A stretch of DNA of 64,000 nucleotides from Euleptes europaea (taxonomy: Eukaryota > Chordata > Lepidosauria > Squamata > Sphaerodactylidae). The translations under genes were made by a program, and so were the position numbers. Below, piece after piece: positions 20,104 through 32,341 of the stretch; position 1 is the first letter of the stretch, and every line of letters begins with the position of its first letter. The stretch covers positions 62,007,268 to 62,071,267 of the forward strand of contig NC_079324.1 of NCBI RefSeq assembly GCF_029931775.1, in the 5' to 3' direction. The notes beneath the pieces are model-generated. The model had not been told where the DNA came from. It saw only the letters and a list, made by a program, of their open reading frames with translations, and did no database searches.

Positions 20104-22229
20104 AAGGCAGTTTCAGTTGTGTTTTGATGTGTATGCTAAAATGGGAAGTTGGGGGTGTGTGGAACAGAAAATGGATGATTTTGCCCTAAGAATTGTGCTT
20201 TCAAACCTGGTAGAATATGCATGTTTTTGCTAAATGCTGAACAAAGACTTTCCCTTCGCTTTGCATGGGCTGGGTACCATTTGCGGGGAGGGAGGGGGGT
20301 CTGGGAACAAACTCCTCCCGCTAAAATGCTCCTTGATTATGAGTTGGATTGCTCATATCTGTTCCATTCACAGTGGTTCTTCCCTCCCAACACAAAGAGC
20401 GTCTCCCTCTTGTGGCAGGCCAGTCTTTCTTGTGCTGGGAGAAAACGCCACTGGTAACAGAGCAGATCTGATCCTTCATGTTAGCCATGCAAGTGGAGGC
20501 ATGTGTGGACATTGTTAGCTCAATGGAGCTTCCATGTTCAGAGGTAGTGTGCCATCTGAAATACTGGAGGTTGAGAACTAGTAGTAGCCATTGGTCTGAT
20601 CCAGCACAGCTGATCTTGTTAAATGATGCTTGATGTATTGCATAGAGGCGTCGGTACCTGAAATGTTTTCTGGTCAAGCAGTCTTCCTGTTGAATAAATA
20701 TTTATTGGCGATTAATAAGTACTAATGTACATTGGAGGGATCTAATAAGTCCGTTAGAACATAACTGAATTTGTGCAGAGCAATATCAGCGGGAGAGGGA
20801 ATGGTTACTTGGTCATGTCAGGGTGGGCAGGCATTTTTTCTTTCCCTGTGAACTCAGCTGCTTCTCCTGAAGTTATGATAGGACAAGAAGAACCCTGCTG
20901 GATCAGACTATAGGTTCTTCTCGTCCAGCATCCTGCTTCCAACAGAGGATGGTCGGGTGCCTGTGCATCTGCTTCCACATGAAGGTTTGGCTTTAGTCTG
21001 CGATCCAAACTGGAGTGAATTTTTTTTTGCAGGGGGGAACCCCGTGGCACAGAGTGGTAAGCTGCAGTACTGCAGTCAAAAGCTCGGCTCATGGTTATAG
21101 TGCTATACCAATATGTCAAATGTCATTTTTCCTAAATGCCCAAAAAAGCCCTCTAGTGGTGGTGGGGGGGATGGGAGAGCTGAGGCCAAGAAAATTATGC
21201 CAACGCCGCTGTGACCCGTAAAAAAAGCACACAGTTTTGTCCACACAGCATCCAAATGGTGTTTCGACTGTGATCTTTCAAAAAAGACCATAGCAAACCA
21301 GGTTTGGGAAAGACTGCAGCAAAGCAGGAGGGAAACATGGAAAGCAGACAATGAGGGGATCAGTCATCATAACGTTCTAGCGATACAGCAATTGCTGAAT
21401 TTTTAAGAAGCCCCCTAGTGGTGGAGGGTGGGATAGCAGCCTCAGGGGGTTGAGACAAGGCAAGGAAAACCGGTGGGTGGATTCTCCGTTGCTTCCACTG
21501 ATGCCTCTGCATTTGCAGTTGCCGTGAGAGGTACACAAAAAGGGGGGAAGCACCTTGAGAAGACCACAAGCAGGTTTGTGCAAAGAACTGTGGTTCAGAA
21601 GTAGAATGTTTCTGTACATGGAGGTTCCATTTAACTTTCTCTGAAGTCCTGTGGGCTTTAAATTGGGTCACATGCCTTCTTAGTCAGATAATTTGGAAGG
21701 CATTTATGTATCTGTATCTGTGTTGGGTCCCCCCTTCAGCTGCATGTTTTGCATCTTTGGTAACTGGAGGCCTGTGGAGTATGTAACTGCTTGACAGAAC
21801 GTTTTCACTGTGCAGAATTTTAGTGGGGGAAAAGATGGGATGTTGATTAAAATATTCTTGCTATGTGATATTCTGGAGTGCATAAATTTTACATATATAT
21901 CAGCTGGTTGAGACATCCGTTAAATGGGATGACAGCTTGACTTACCTAAACGTGCTATCATTTAACGACATGTCAAAATTCTTCTTTATCTGGGATGACA
22001 GCAATAAATAAGTGATCAGTCCCATTAACTTTGGGAAACTTGGGAGATGGTGCACTTAAAATGGAGGGCCGGGCGGAGGCACTGCTGCTGGGATAACCGT
22101 GGATGCAGCCTGGTTCAGGTGTGCTTCTCCTCAAATGGAAGGAAGCTGGTCTCGGGTCTTGGGTTCGAGTCCATTTTCTGCCATGGATTCATAATTCATC
22201 CAGGCTGGCTCACAACTTTAGGGTCTTTC
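20104..22229. other. Non-coding, one small LINE remnant
   Basis: Nothing coding is recognised. An antisense CR1/L3 remnant (accctgctggatcagactat, then ccagcatcctgcttccaaca) is at about 20,885-20,955. Two related short segments with ccctagtggtgg-type sequence occur near 21,150 and 21,415. Confidence 0.25.
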
Positions 22230-22560
22230 CATCTGTAAAATGGGAATCAGTTGGGCTGGGGGGCTCCTGTTCTACATACCTACACCAGAAGAGGTCAGAT
22301 TGGTAGGCCAACGAGGCGGGGCTTTTTCAGCGATGGCCCCCAGACTGAGGAATCCCCCCCCAAAAAAGTACATCAGCCTCCCTTTTGGCCTTCTAGGAAC
22401 TTGGGGGAATGGTTTTGTTCTGGAGGGCGTTTGGTGTGTGTTGTTCCTTGAACTGGTTTTTTATTAGGACTGTTGGTTTTATGACTCTATTTTTCTCTCT
22501 GTGGCTTTCTAAAATTTCTGTGCTCTATGTGCTTCTTCTAAGATTGCTATTATTCTGCAG
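22230..22560 (+). mobile_element. L2-like LINE 3' fragment
   Basis: The + strand translation has GGAFSAMAPRLRNPPP (near 22,315-22,365), matching the L2 ORF2 end in which a GxAFSxAAPxLWNSLP motif is usual. An AT-rich 3' region follows. Confidence 0.55.
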
Positions 22561-22771
22561 CTGACTGTTGTTTTGGATTGCTACAGTTTCCAAAAATCTT
22601 CTGCATGCAAGTAAGTGTACTCTGCTGAGCTGTGGCACCTCTCCAAATGGGAAGTTACCTTGCATGTAATTCGATAGCTGCTTATTACCTGTTAATCCTG
22701 GATCTGGGATCAGGATACCATAAGGACTGCATCCTTCCACATGAACTTACCAGTACACTTATGTCATCTAA

Positions 22772-22945
22772 GGTGGATAGCCTTGTTTGGTCTGCTGTAG
22801 AAGAACAAAATTCGAGTCCAGGAACACCTTGGAGACCAATAGGATTTCCAGGGTGTAAGCTTTTGAGAGTCGGGTATCTGATGAAGGGATTTTATACCCC
22901 AAAAATCTTGTTGTCTCTAAGGTGCTACTGGACTCCAATTTTCTC
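22772..22945 (+). repeat. Interspersed repeat with caaaattcgagtcc and gctactggactcc
   Basis: It has gtctgctgtagaagaacaaa at the start, gcttttgagagtcgggtat in the middle, and ggtgctactggactccaatt at the end. The start and end are imperfect inverted copies. Same family as 25,845 and 63,045. Confidence 0.6.
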
Positions 22946-23187
22946 TCCTTTTGCTGTTACCCTGACCTGTAATGGCCCTGGGGTGCTTTTGGCCCCAGTA
23001 TGGATTCCACAGTCACTGATGGGGTATATCGAGGTTTCTCCAACAAGACAGATAGCTTAAGACCACTCTATCCATATGCTGTGTTCCTGATACAAGTTGT
23101 CCCTGCATGCGCCTGGGGGATTAAGTTTCCTGCAAAAAAAATTACCATACACGTTTAAGTGGAGGATCTGGGGAGAAGGTGAAGAAG
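22946..23187. other. Non-coding, nothing recognised
   Basis: No feature is seen. Confidence 0.2.
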
Positions 23188-23496
23188 AAGTTTACTTGGT
23201 TTTTATATGCCAACTTTCTCTACCACGTAAGGAAGAATCAAACCAGCTTACCTTACCTTCCCCTCCCCATAACAGACACCTTGTGAGGTAGGTGGGGCTG
23301 AGAGAGCTCTAAGAGCTGTGAGTAACCCAAGGTCACCCAGCTGGCTTCATGTGTAGCAGTGGGGAAACCAACCCGGTTCACCAGACTAGCCTCCGCCACT
23401 CTTGTGGAGGAGTGGGGAATCAAACCCAGTTCTCCAGATCAGAGTCCACCGCTCCAAACCACTGCTCTTAACCACTACACCACATTGGCTCTCAGC
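23188..23496 (-). mobile_element. SINE-A copy, antisense, near full length
   Basis: The + strand begins with the reversed 3' end (tggtttttatatgccaactt) and ends with the reversed head (ccactacaccacattggctc). All internal segments are present in order. Confidence 0.85.
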
Positions 23497-23924
23497 GTGA
23501 TGAATGCTGAGGCCCTTGGGCGGAGAGATTAGCAGCTTGCCTAAGGTTACCTGGTTGGGATCAGTGCAGAAGGGAGATTTCAACAGCTGGTTGACCCTCA
23601 GCCACAGAGATGATGGGGCTCTAGGGAATATTTTTATAGCAGTGTCAATAGCACTCTATTGCCGGAATGGGCGGGCTTCAGGCTTATGGGCTGTGCTTTC
23701 AAAAATGGTTCTGCCAGCGCTTTGGGGTCTGCCAGATGCACCCGGTTGCACAAAGTATGAACCAGTGACAAATGCCTGCCCCCCCAACAGAACTTGCCCT
23801 GCCTGCACCCCCACATAAGACATACCTGGGCCTATCAATTGGTACAAATATCCCAAAGGGTTTCATTTCCTAGCATCAGACCCTAAGAGAGAGCCCTGCT
23901 CTCTCAGGCAACCAATGAATGGGA

Positions 23925-24085
23925 GTCTCAAACTGGCTTACAATCACCTTCCCATCTCCTCCCAACAACAGACACCCTGGGGGTGTGAGCTGCCGAGAGT
24001 CAAAGCTCCACCAGATGCCCGAGGAAGGGATGTTTGACTCTCGAAAGCTCAGATCCTGGAAACATTGTTGGACTCTTAAGGCGCT
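23925..24085. repeat. SINE-A antisense piece joined to the interspersed gctttcga-type repeat
   Basis: Positions 23,925-23,985 are a reversed SINE-A 3' part (ggcttacaatcaccttccc, acaacagacaccctg). Positions 23,986-24,085 are a piece of the repeat with gaaagctcagatcctg and gttggactcttaaggc. Confidence 0.5.
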
Positions 24086-24339
24086 GTGTGGACAGAGTGA
24101 TCCAGCTGAGAACATTTGCTGTCACTCAACTAGTCCAGTGTGTGGGTGCCGGCCAGAGGACGCGGGCACGAGCCCAAGGAACGCCTTCAAGTCACCGCGG
24201 GACAGAGGGGCGCAGCGGTGGGTGGTGGAGGTATTTCCTGCCTCCTTCAATCCGGCCACAGGTGGGAGAGAAAGTGGGGTGGGGAAAGTGACCCAGGAGT
24301 GCCTGGGTGCCTGCTCCCCCCCCTTTCTGTGGTTTGCAT

Positions 24340-24500
24340 AATTGAGGCTCTGCCAGATGAAATCTCTGCCAAAGAAGATGGTGTGTTTTTTTTAATCTTT
24401 AGCACAAGCTGTTCCGGCTGGAGAAATGAATGACCTCAATTGCAGCCCAAAGAGGGACTTCTTTCCTAATTAATAAACCTATTAATTAATTGTGTGCACG
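24340..24500. other. Possible conserved non-coding element
   Basis: Single-copy looking sequence with tgacctcaattgcagcccaa and an overlapping ttaattaataaacctattaa cluster, suited to homeodomain binding. This is an inference from composition only. Confidence 0.3.
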
Positions 24501-24836
24501 GTGCAGCTCATTAGAGGCGGGGGGCCTGAAGGTTGAGGTGCAGATAAAATGGGGGGAGGCGTGGCCTTCTGAGTCACACCAAGGGCTCGCTTGGCTTTGC
24601 AGTGTATGTTGTCTGTTTGGATTGGCGGCAGTGCTTCTGGGTCTGTCGGAGAGGAAAGTCTTTCCCAGAACCTTCTGCCAGGGACTGAGCTTGCGTCCTT
24701 CTGCAAGCAACACGGGGTCTCTGTCCTTAAACTGTAGCCCCTTCCCCAGGCTGAGCTTGCAGAAATCAAAACCCCGAGATGTGTTAATGGCATCAAAGAA
24801 GGACGAAGCACATTGCTGGAGGAAAATGTCCTTTCA

Positions 24837-25050
24837 GAGAGCCCGCATGGTGTAGTGGTTAAGAGCGATGGATTCTAATCTGGAGAACCAGGTTCGATTC
24901 CCCACTCCTCACATGAGCGACGGATGCTAATCTGGTGAACTGGGCTGGTTTCCCCCCTCCTAGACACAAAGCCAGCTGGGTGACCTTGAGCTAGTCACAG
25001 TTATCTCTGAACTGTCTCAGACCCACCTACCTCACAGGGTGTCTCCTATT
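24837..25050 (+). mobile_element. SINE-A copy, 3'-truncated
   Basis: Intact head (catggtgtagtggttaagag) and box B (aggttcgattcc, close to the tRNA consensus), through the ccttgagctagtcac segment. It is cut after cacagggtgtct, so the 3' end is missing. Confidence 0.85.
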
Positions 25051-25844
25051 GGAGAGACAGGATCATAAGGCATTCAAACTAACTGCAAGGAAGCAAATTC
25101 GGAAGATCGACGTGCGGTCCTGGGCTGGGTCTGCTGGTGAATATTAATTGATTTGGCAAATTTGCCTCCAAGGGGAGGAGTGGGGTTGGGCCCTCTGGCA
25201 CGTTCCAGCTGGAGGCACCTCTGAGACGCTCTTGTGGAACCAAGAACCTTTGCCGAGCTGGCGCAAGCTGCGCTCGGTCTCTCTCCATCTGCCGGCAAAG
25301 CAAGGCTGCTCTCCCACACTTTTCTTCTTCTCGCCCTCAGAGGTTTAAAAATAAAAATGCAGGCATTACCACCGCGTGTTCTGATCCCCAAATAAATATT
25401 TTCCTTTACACTCCACAATTTTTTTGACAATCAGCTTGCAAATGGCGGTGTTTTTTTTTTTAAAGGTTAAAATTCCTTGCTTCTTTTTGGTAGCAGATTT
25501 GGAAGAAAACCTATATTTTGGGTTTGAGGAAACCTCTTGCCACAGGTGGTCGGTGTGGGGAACAAACTTTCAGGTCATTGCAAGGAAGTGTCTCTTTTTG
25601 AGAGCTCCCAATGAGAAGAGCCATTGAAGAGCTCCAGTTCTTTGAAAAATACTACCAAAAACCCCCAGAAACTTTACACAACTTTTTTTGGCTAAAGGTA
25701 CACAAAATACTGGTGCGTTGAAGCTGTATAAATGATTAAATTGGAAAGTATCTGTAAAACAAACGTAAAAAAGAAAATCCCATGAGCCACAACTGCATTG
25801 AAAAGTAGCCAGAAAACAGATGAAGTTACCCTGTTTGAGATGAG
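25051..25844. other. Unique sequence, possible regulatory block
   Basis: No gene. Positions 25,060-25,170 retain CpGs and contain gaatattaattgatttggca, which looks single-copy. Nothing else is recognised. Confidence 0.25.
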
Positions 25845-26015
25845 CTAGATTCGAGTCCGGTAGCACCTTAGAGACCAGCAAGATTTTCGGGGTATGAGCT
25901 TTCGAGAGTCTGAGCTTCCTTTGCATCTGACGAAGGGAGCTTTGACTCTTGACTGCTCATATCCCAAAGATTTTGTTGATCTCTGAGGTGCTACTAGACT
26001 CAGATTTAGTGCTCG
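25845..26015 (+). repeat. Interspersed repeat with inverted ends (gagctttcgagagtc)
   Basis: It begins gagctagattcgagtccggt and ends ggtgctactagactcagatt, an imperfect inverted pair. The centre is atgagctttcgagagtctga. Same family as 22,772 and 63,045. Confidence 0.6.
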
Positions 26016-26247
26016 GCGTGCCAGTGTGGGATGGAAAGGATTGGAACCTTATTCTACAGACCAACACAGCTACTCTCTGAAAAAATCTTGTTTGAGCTGA
26101 ATATTGTAAAAATTCTGTGGCTCCTCCCCCTTCTTCCTGAACTTACTTATGCGTCTTATATTGATTGTGGGTCCTTTCAAGGGTATGAACTCGTGTGTTT
26201 CTCTGGAAGCTGTTATAAGGCCAGAAGGGATCTCCTTTCCTCCTCTG

Positions 26248-26338
26248 GTTGTTAAGTAGCTTCCTTCTCAGTGTGTCTTGTATTGCTCTGGTTGGTTCAA
26301 TTTGGTCGGGGAAGATCTTGTGACCCATTTCCTCAATC
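26248..26338 (+). repeat. Dispersed repeat, first of an inverted pair
   Basis: gttaagtagcttccttctca through gaagatcttgtgacccattt is matched, in reverse complement, by 27,796-27,882. The shared segment is about 87 bp. Confidence 0.7.
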
Positions 26339-26879
26339 TACATCCTTTCCGGAGGGGGCGCTTTCATGCAGATTGGTAAGTCCCTGGTTCAAGTCCTGAC
26401 CGAATCTGACATGTATATGTTTGTGATAGGCTGTGTCGGTCTTCGGTGCCAAAAAAATTTTAACCCCTCCCCCACAACAAGCAGCATGAAGTTGGGAAGA
26501 TTATTTAAATTCCCTGTCCTTTACAAATATTGTTTTCTTTAGCATACTGCTAGCCACCTGGAGTCTGCAGGGTGTGGGTGGAGGGTTCAGGTTTGAGTCA
26601 AAAATAAGCAAGTGATTGATTGCGCTGAACCTACGCATTTCATTTGCAACTGCAACATTGACGTCAGGGAATTGAAGGGGGGTTGTTATCAATAAATATA
26701 TCAAATATAAGGCTTTATGATTATAGTTGCAATCTCTAGACTGTTCAAATAAAGATCTTTGCCTTGAGTGTGCGTGTGTGTTAAAACTGTCTTGAAACAG
26801 GAAATGTCTTTGAACTGTCTGCTCCTACATGACCTGGCAACTGAGATTTTCTTCGGGCCCGTCTGTTCCCATTTTCTGT
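26339..26879. other. Non-coding, nothing recognised
   Basis: No gene or repeat is identified. A short alternating gtgcgtgtgtgtt run is near 26,770. Confidence 0.2.
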
Positions 26880-27450
26880 AGCGCACCAAGTAACTGGGGT
26901 ACTGCATCCCAGAGGGCTTAGTCCCTCGGTGGTGGCTTCCCAGTTATGGAATCCCCCCCACCCCGTTTACCTGATCCCAAGTCTTTTTGTGTTTTTGGGG
27001 CCTACAAACCCCTATGCAAAGCCATGGGAAAGACCATTGCAAGAGGAGGTGGAGATAGGACAATGGGGTGGAGCGTGGGCCCCCAACTCCCCCCAAGGCA
27101 TGCATAGTCAATATCTGCATTTTCCTCTTTATTCTACTGAAGGCAGTTTTGTGTTTTTCTGCTGGAGTTTTTGTTTTAAGATATTTCTCCAAAAAATATT
27201 TTAAAAGGCTTAAGCTGCCTGGTTTTTCTTGCTGTTCCGCTGCTATTAAATCCTTAATGTTTTTCCTGGTCCTAAATGTTTCTGGTTTATGGAATGCTTA
27301 TTGATTGTTTTTATAGTTTTTTTTTTAATATCATTGATGTTGGTTGTTTGCATCTGGTTATTTTTCCCCACATGGCCCCCTTGAGAACCAGTTGTCCTGG
27401 AGAGCTGCTTAAAGTTGACCTGCTTAACAAAATAAGTAAATGCAGGGACG
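26880..27450 (+). mobile_element. Probable L2-like LINE 3' end
   Basis: gtggtggcttcccagttatgg encodes an L2-like VVASQLWN motif. An AT-rich 3' UTR of the L2 style follows, to gaaccagttgtcctgg. It is decayed, and the assignment is moderate. Confidence 0.4.
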
Positions 27451-27795
27451 TGTGAACCTCGCTAGAGGAATTTGTGGCTTTATTATTATCATCATCTGCC
27501 TGGAGAGGGACCCCCCCCCCCATGCATCTTAGATTTCACGGTAGAGGAAATGTGGTTGCAACTGCAGTGTGGTTGCAACTGCACCCACCCCCAGACATAT
27601 TGGAGCGAAATGTTTCTCTCTCCGTTCAGCGTTTGTTGGTGCCTGGTGCAGAGACCCAAAGTCTGCGGGGGTTCTTCTCTCTCATCTAAACACCAACAAC
27701 CACTTGAACGAAGCGGGTTTGCAATGTTGTCAACCCTCATAAGAGCCAAAAGGATCCCAATCAAAGATGAAGCAATGTTGAGCCGGACTGGCCCT

Positions 27796-27882
27796 TTGGG
27801 GAAATGGGTCACAAGATCTTCCCCAACCAACATGAGCCAACCTGAGCAATACAAGGCACACTGAGAAGGAAGCTACTTAACT
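27796..27882 (-). repeat. Dispersed repeat, second of an inverted pair
   Basis: gaaatgggtcacaagatctt through gaaggaagctacttaac is the reverse complement of 26,248-26,338, with a few differences. Confidence 0.7.
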
Positions 27883-28926
27883 GGCTCTTTTTGTTGTAGA
27901 GATATAAGGGGAAAGGCATATCTATATAACAAAAGAGGCCAGGGTCTTACTTTTTTTGAAAATGAGAGCTGGGAATTTAGTGACCACGATACAAAGTTTG
28001 ATACGATGATGTGATGTTAAATCTGAAGAATCAGAAGCTAAAAACCCCTGGTAGCCCGGGGGTAGGGTGGGGTGGTTCCTGCTGCGGTACTGTGGCAGAG
28101 AAGCTGTGGGAAATCCAGCTGTGGGGAAGCCCCATTGCCAGTGCGCTGTGTTGGTAGCTGGATCAGGAATGAAGAAACCATTCAAACCTTTCCCTATGTA
28201 GAAAACACCAAAGCTGCATTTCTTCATATTGGGTGGTTAATAAGCTGATATTGACTTCTGCTGGGGTCATTATCGATATTTATTCAATCTCTGTGCCTTC
28301 TTGGGGCTTCAGTTAATCTCATGAATTGATACAGGGAGAATGCCTATGACTTGATGAATGAAGAACTCCCTTTTTGCTTCTACTTTGTGTAGCCCTTCTG
28401 TAGACTTCTCATTTCCTGGGTTCATTTGTTTTCTTTTGACTTATACATGTTACCCCCCCCCCCTTTTTTTTTTTGGATGCAGAGGTTTTGTTATTTTTGT
28501 TTATCCACCTCTGTTGCCTTGAAACAATCTTTCCTTGCTGGAAAATAAGTACAAGGGTGAAGGATGTTTATTTGGCTGAGCAGAGATCAGCCGGTGTGCA
28601 CTGATCAAATTTGCTTCTCTGATTTCTCCTCTTCCTCCTTTCTATTCCTGCCTCTGCTGTTCTGTTTGCCTGCTCAGTTTCCACAACTGCACGTTTCTAG
28701 TGTGGAATTTTTGCAAGGGGGACAGGTGTGATTCAAGCCCTCAGGGGTGCAGGGTGTGGCTGCCGTCTGGCGGTGGCTCTGAGAACAAACCCCATGTCTG
28801 CTGCCACCCAAATGACCTCTACATTTGAGTGGACCTTTGGGAAGTGGTTTTAGCTTGGGAAGTGGTTTTAGCTCTGTTTGTGTAGAAAAGGTTACCCACC
28901 CAACAAATAGTTAATAGTCAGTAGGA
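27883..28926. other. Non-coding, nothing recognised
   Basis: No gene is seen. It includes a C run followed by a T run near 28,454-28,475. Confidence 0.2.
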
Positions 28927-29735
28927 TTGAATGCAAGGTGCTGGTCTTGACCCTATATGGTTTGGGACCAACATACCTGAAGGACCACCTAAGAACATAA
29001 GAAAAGCCCTGCTGGATCAGACCCAGGCCCATCAAGTCCAGCAGTCTGTTCACACAGTGGCCAACCAGGTACCTGTAGGAAGCCCACAAACAAGGCGACT
29101 GCAGCAGCACTGCCTTCCTGTGTTCCAAAGCACCCAATATAATAGGCCTGCTCCTCTGATCCTGGAGAGAGTAGATATGCATCATGACTAGCATCCATTT
29201 TCACTAGCAGCCATGGATAGCCCTCTCCTCCATGAACATGTCCACTCCCCTCTTAAAGCCTTCCAAGTTGGCAGCCATCCCCACCTAATCCCTTATGAAC
29301 CTCCCTTACCACTGCGGTCGTCTTCAGGGGTCTTGCTGTGGGTGCCCCAACCTTCTGAGAGTAGGCTGGTGGCAACCCGGGCCATCTTGGTCATGCCACC
29401 AAAGTTCCAGAACATTCTCCTCAGGGAGATTCATCTGCCCCCTTCCTTTGTCATCGTCCACCAGTGGGTGAAGGCTTTTTTCATGTGGCATTCCCTTAAT
29501 GACCCCTCCTTCCTAATTAATGTTTTAATTGCTGTTTTTATGTTTTGTGTGTATTTTAATTTTTAAAAATCTCTTTTTAAAATAGTTTTAAATGAGTGTT
29601 GGGGGTTTATTTTAATGGTTTTAAAACGTGGTTTTATGATGTATATTTTTAATTTGTTAGCTGCTTTTGTGGTCCTTGTGAGGGCAGAAAGGCGGGATAT
29701 AATTTTTGTAAATAAATAAAAATAAATCATTGGGT
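28927..29735 (+). mobile_element. LINE 3' end (aggcgggatata terminus), split by a CR1/L3
   Basis: The left part (gcaaggtgctggtcttgacc) and right part (cttatgaacctcccttacc, then caggggtcttgctgtgggtg) are one element. It ends in gggcagaaaggcgggatata and an aaataaataaaaa tail, which is a common reptile LINE 3' end that I read as L2-type. A CR1/L3 copy was inserted at 28,993-29,280. Confidence 0.6.
28993..29280 (-). mobile_element. CR1/L3-like 3' end inserted with 8-bp duplication
   Basis: The reversed CR1/L3 3' terminus gaacataagaaaagccctgc starts it, and it continues to the reversed ORF2 end ccttccaagttggcagccat. Perfect ccacctaa duplications flank it at 28,985-28,992 and 29,281-29,288. Confidence 0.85.
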
Positions 29736-30660
29736 ATTTATCATTGGGGAAAGACATAACAGTTGCAAGGATTTGATTGTAACGTGCAGGTCACATGGAC
29801 ATGTGTTTTGCTTCCTTCGTGCATTTATTTTCCTTCCACAGCTTTTAGAAAGACTTTCCTATCAGTGGGCGCAATTGCGCCACAAAGAAGTTGTGTGTGT
29901 GTGTGTGTGTGTAATTTTTTGTTTTGCTTTGCTTTTTACAAGTTTAGATCAGTGGTTGCATACAATAAGGTATGCAAACAATTTCATTGTTTCTGTTTTT
30001 TACAAAGCAGTTTGCGGAGCCCTTTAATGCGGCCTCGCTGGGTAATTACTGGCTTTTGTGTTTGCTTTTTTTACTGCTTTGGTGCAACATTAAATGATTT
30101 CCCAAAAGCTCCAAGAGGACCCTGGAGTATTGATCTAGCCGCAGCTTGAAGTGACTCACAGCTCACGCAGGGCGGTCTTAATAGGAATTGCTTGGCGTGG
30201 CGTGTGCTCGGCGGTGGTTCCGTGACACGGATCCCTCAAAAAGTAAATAACCAATCTTGGGGGCCGGGTAAATATTGCCCTTGTGGGAGCTGGGCTGTGC
30301 GTCATTCCCACTGAACCACTCACAGTTGTGCTTCTCTAAGGCAGCCTGCGATGGTTGCGTAGGCCTGCAGAAGCTTCCGGGCTCTGTATGCTGGGAAGCC
30401 CTGTGCATTGAGGGCTGGGGGGATGCTTCAGCTCTACAGAAGGCAGAAGAAGCACAGAATGTCTTGGTTGCATTTGGTCAGCCTGCTTCCTTGCTGGTTG
30501 GAGGAGGGAGCTGCAGGCTTCCCCAGGTGGGACATCCTTGAAACAACCCACCGCCCTCCTGGCCCAGTGAGACAGGTGAGGGCCAGTCAGGTGTCACTGT
30601 CTGGTATAAAGCTCCCAGATCAGCCACCTTCCCTCTGTTTGGGCCGCTTGGCGCTGAGAA
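29736..30660. other. Unique block with a TG run, possible regulatory element
   Basis: No gene. A (TG)n run is at about 29,893-29,911. Around it lies single-copy looking sequence (gggcgcaattgcgccac, gcctcgctgggtaattactg) that could be conserved. No repeats are recognised. Confidence 0.3.
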
Positions 30661-30893
30661 AGAGCCAGTATGGTGTAGTGGTTAGAGTGTCAGACTAGGA
30701 TCTGGGAGATCTGGGTTCGAATCCCCATATGGAAGCTCAGTGGGTGACCTCAGGCCAGTCACATGCTCCTGAGCCTAACCTACCTCACTGGGTTGTTGTG
30801 AGGATAAAATGGAGGAGAGGGGAACGATGTAAGCTGCTTTGGGATACCCATTGGAGAGAAAGGTAGGGTATAGATGGAGTAAAAAAAATTCTC
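30661..30893 (+). mobile_element. SINE-C copy, full length
   Basis: tRNA-like head agccagtatggtgtagtggt with box B gggttcgaatcccc, the middle segment gcctaacctacctcactggg, and a 3' part gggagaaaggtagggtatag-like with an AAAAAAA tail. The best SINE-C copy in the window. Confidence 0.85.
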
Positions 30894-31239
30894 AGGAGGC
30901 TGTGCCGCGGAGAGCCTTCTGCTCCTGATTCTTCACCTTGGGCCTTAATGCTCAGCAGGAGCTGAGTGGAGGACCGCTTGGGAGAAGGTGTGCTTGTTTA
31001 ATGATGGCATCTTGCCCATGATGTAATTTCCCTTTGCAAGCAGTTGGGTCCCTGCCTCCAAGGCGCACACTCTCTGGCCATCTTGGTAACTGGCGGGGGC
31101 AAAATAACAACTGGGATTGCATCTCCACACCCTTTTCGGGAGCGAGGGCGGGAGGGAGGCTTGTGAGTTTCCTGCATTCGAAATGCTGCTTCTCTCCCTC
31201 CCTCTCCCCCTATAATTTGATTCCTCTCTATTGAAATCC

Positions 31240-31860
31240 GGCCTTCAGAGTATTGCTGCAGTAAATATCTGATTAGCAAAACCCGCACTGTGGCAACCCC
31301 GAGACGTCTTTTTGTCGAAGGCAAAGCCGGCTCTTCTGCCAGGCGAGCGGATGCTGAGAAGCACCGTGCTGCCGCTGCGCCTCCTGCGACAGTACTTTTC
31401 TCTCCAATAAAAGCAGCTAATTAACATTATTCTTTAATTATTGCCTCTATCAACAAGGGGTCTGATTTCTACCAGCAGGGTAGTCTGCTTTCTCTCCAGC
31501 TACCCCATGCGAGCGCTTCGGTTCCTGTTGCCTGTTGGAATGAATTTGCTGTCATCTGCCTGTTGTCACTTAATGGGGACTCGCGGGTAACGGCGGCGCG
31601 CCGGAGTGCAGTTAGCAGCCCGCGAGCATGTAATTCACCCCCTCCGGCAAAAGTACTTTGGAAGTCTCTGGATAGTTTTTGAACTCTCTGTTCTTAATTA
31701 AATATGCAGTTCTTCACGGTAAGCAGGTTAATTCTTTTGTGCTGCGTTGTAATGCTGTTAGGAATTTTTCATAGTTCTTATTAAACATTATTCAGGCATT
31801 GTGAATTCTGTAATTAAAAAAAAAAGAACAAAGATTTTTTTTAAAAAAAAAAAAAAACTC
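31240..31860. promoter_or_regulatory. Candidate conserved regulatory element
   Basis: Repeat-free sequence with many homeodomain-type cores: gcagctaattaacattattc, ctttaattattgcctct, gttcttaattaaatatgc, agcaggttaattc. It also retains CpGs (aacggcggcgcgccggag). No open frame has a known motif. This is the pattern of developmental enhancers in large introns. It is inference, since conservation was not checked. Confidence 0.45.
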
Positions 31861-32341
31861 CCAGCCCTCTGTCTTTCTCTCTCTTTCCCCTGGTTAATTT
31901 ATCAAATGAATTTTTGCAAATTTTCTGTTTGGTCGGTGGCGGGAGGTGTGCGTCCCTAGACACAAGCATGAGTCTTTTAAAAGGGGAAGGATTTAATTGC
32001 TCTGCTGGGATTGGTTGCTTATGAAAGATTTGGCTGTTTGATTAGCAGGCCCTTTGGGGGAACACTTTAATGCTCCATGATCTTAATTTTTTTTTGGTCT
32101 GCTTGTTGGTTCTTCAAGGATGTCGTCTTTCTTCATTAGGGGCTGCGGGCGTGATGTGCAGAAATGCAATTGTTAGGTTCTGAACAGGGAGAAAAAGGAG
32201 GCGTGGCATCTGCTTTTAACTTGGTGAGGGCTGAATACTTCCCAACACAACAACTGTTTGGTGTGTGGGGGTGGGGAGTTTGTAGCAAATAATCAGGGCT
32301 GCGGGGCCAGATTAATGGGTTAAAAACCTTTTTGATCCCTT
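31861..32341. other. Non-coding, nothing recognised
   Basis: Repeat-free sequence following the candidate element. No gene is seen. Confidence 0.2.

Noticed and set aside
30275-30541. Possible exon in the 88-aa frame
   Set aside because: No recognised motif, and splice sites are not convincing.
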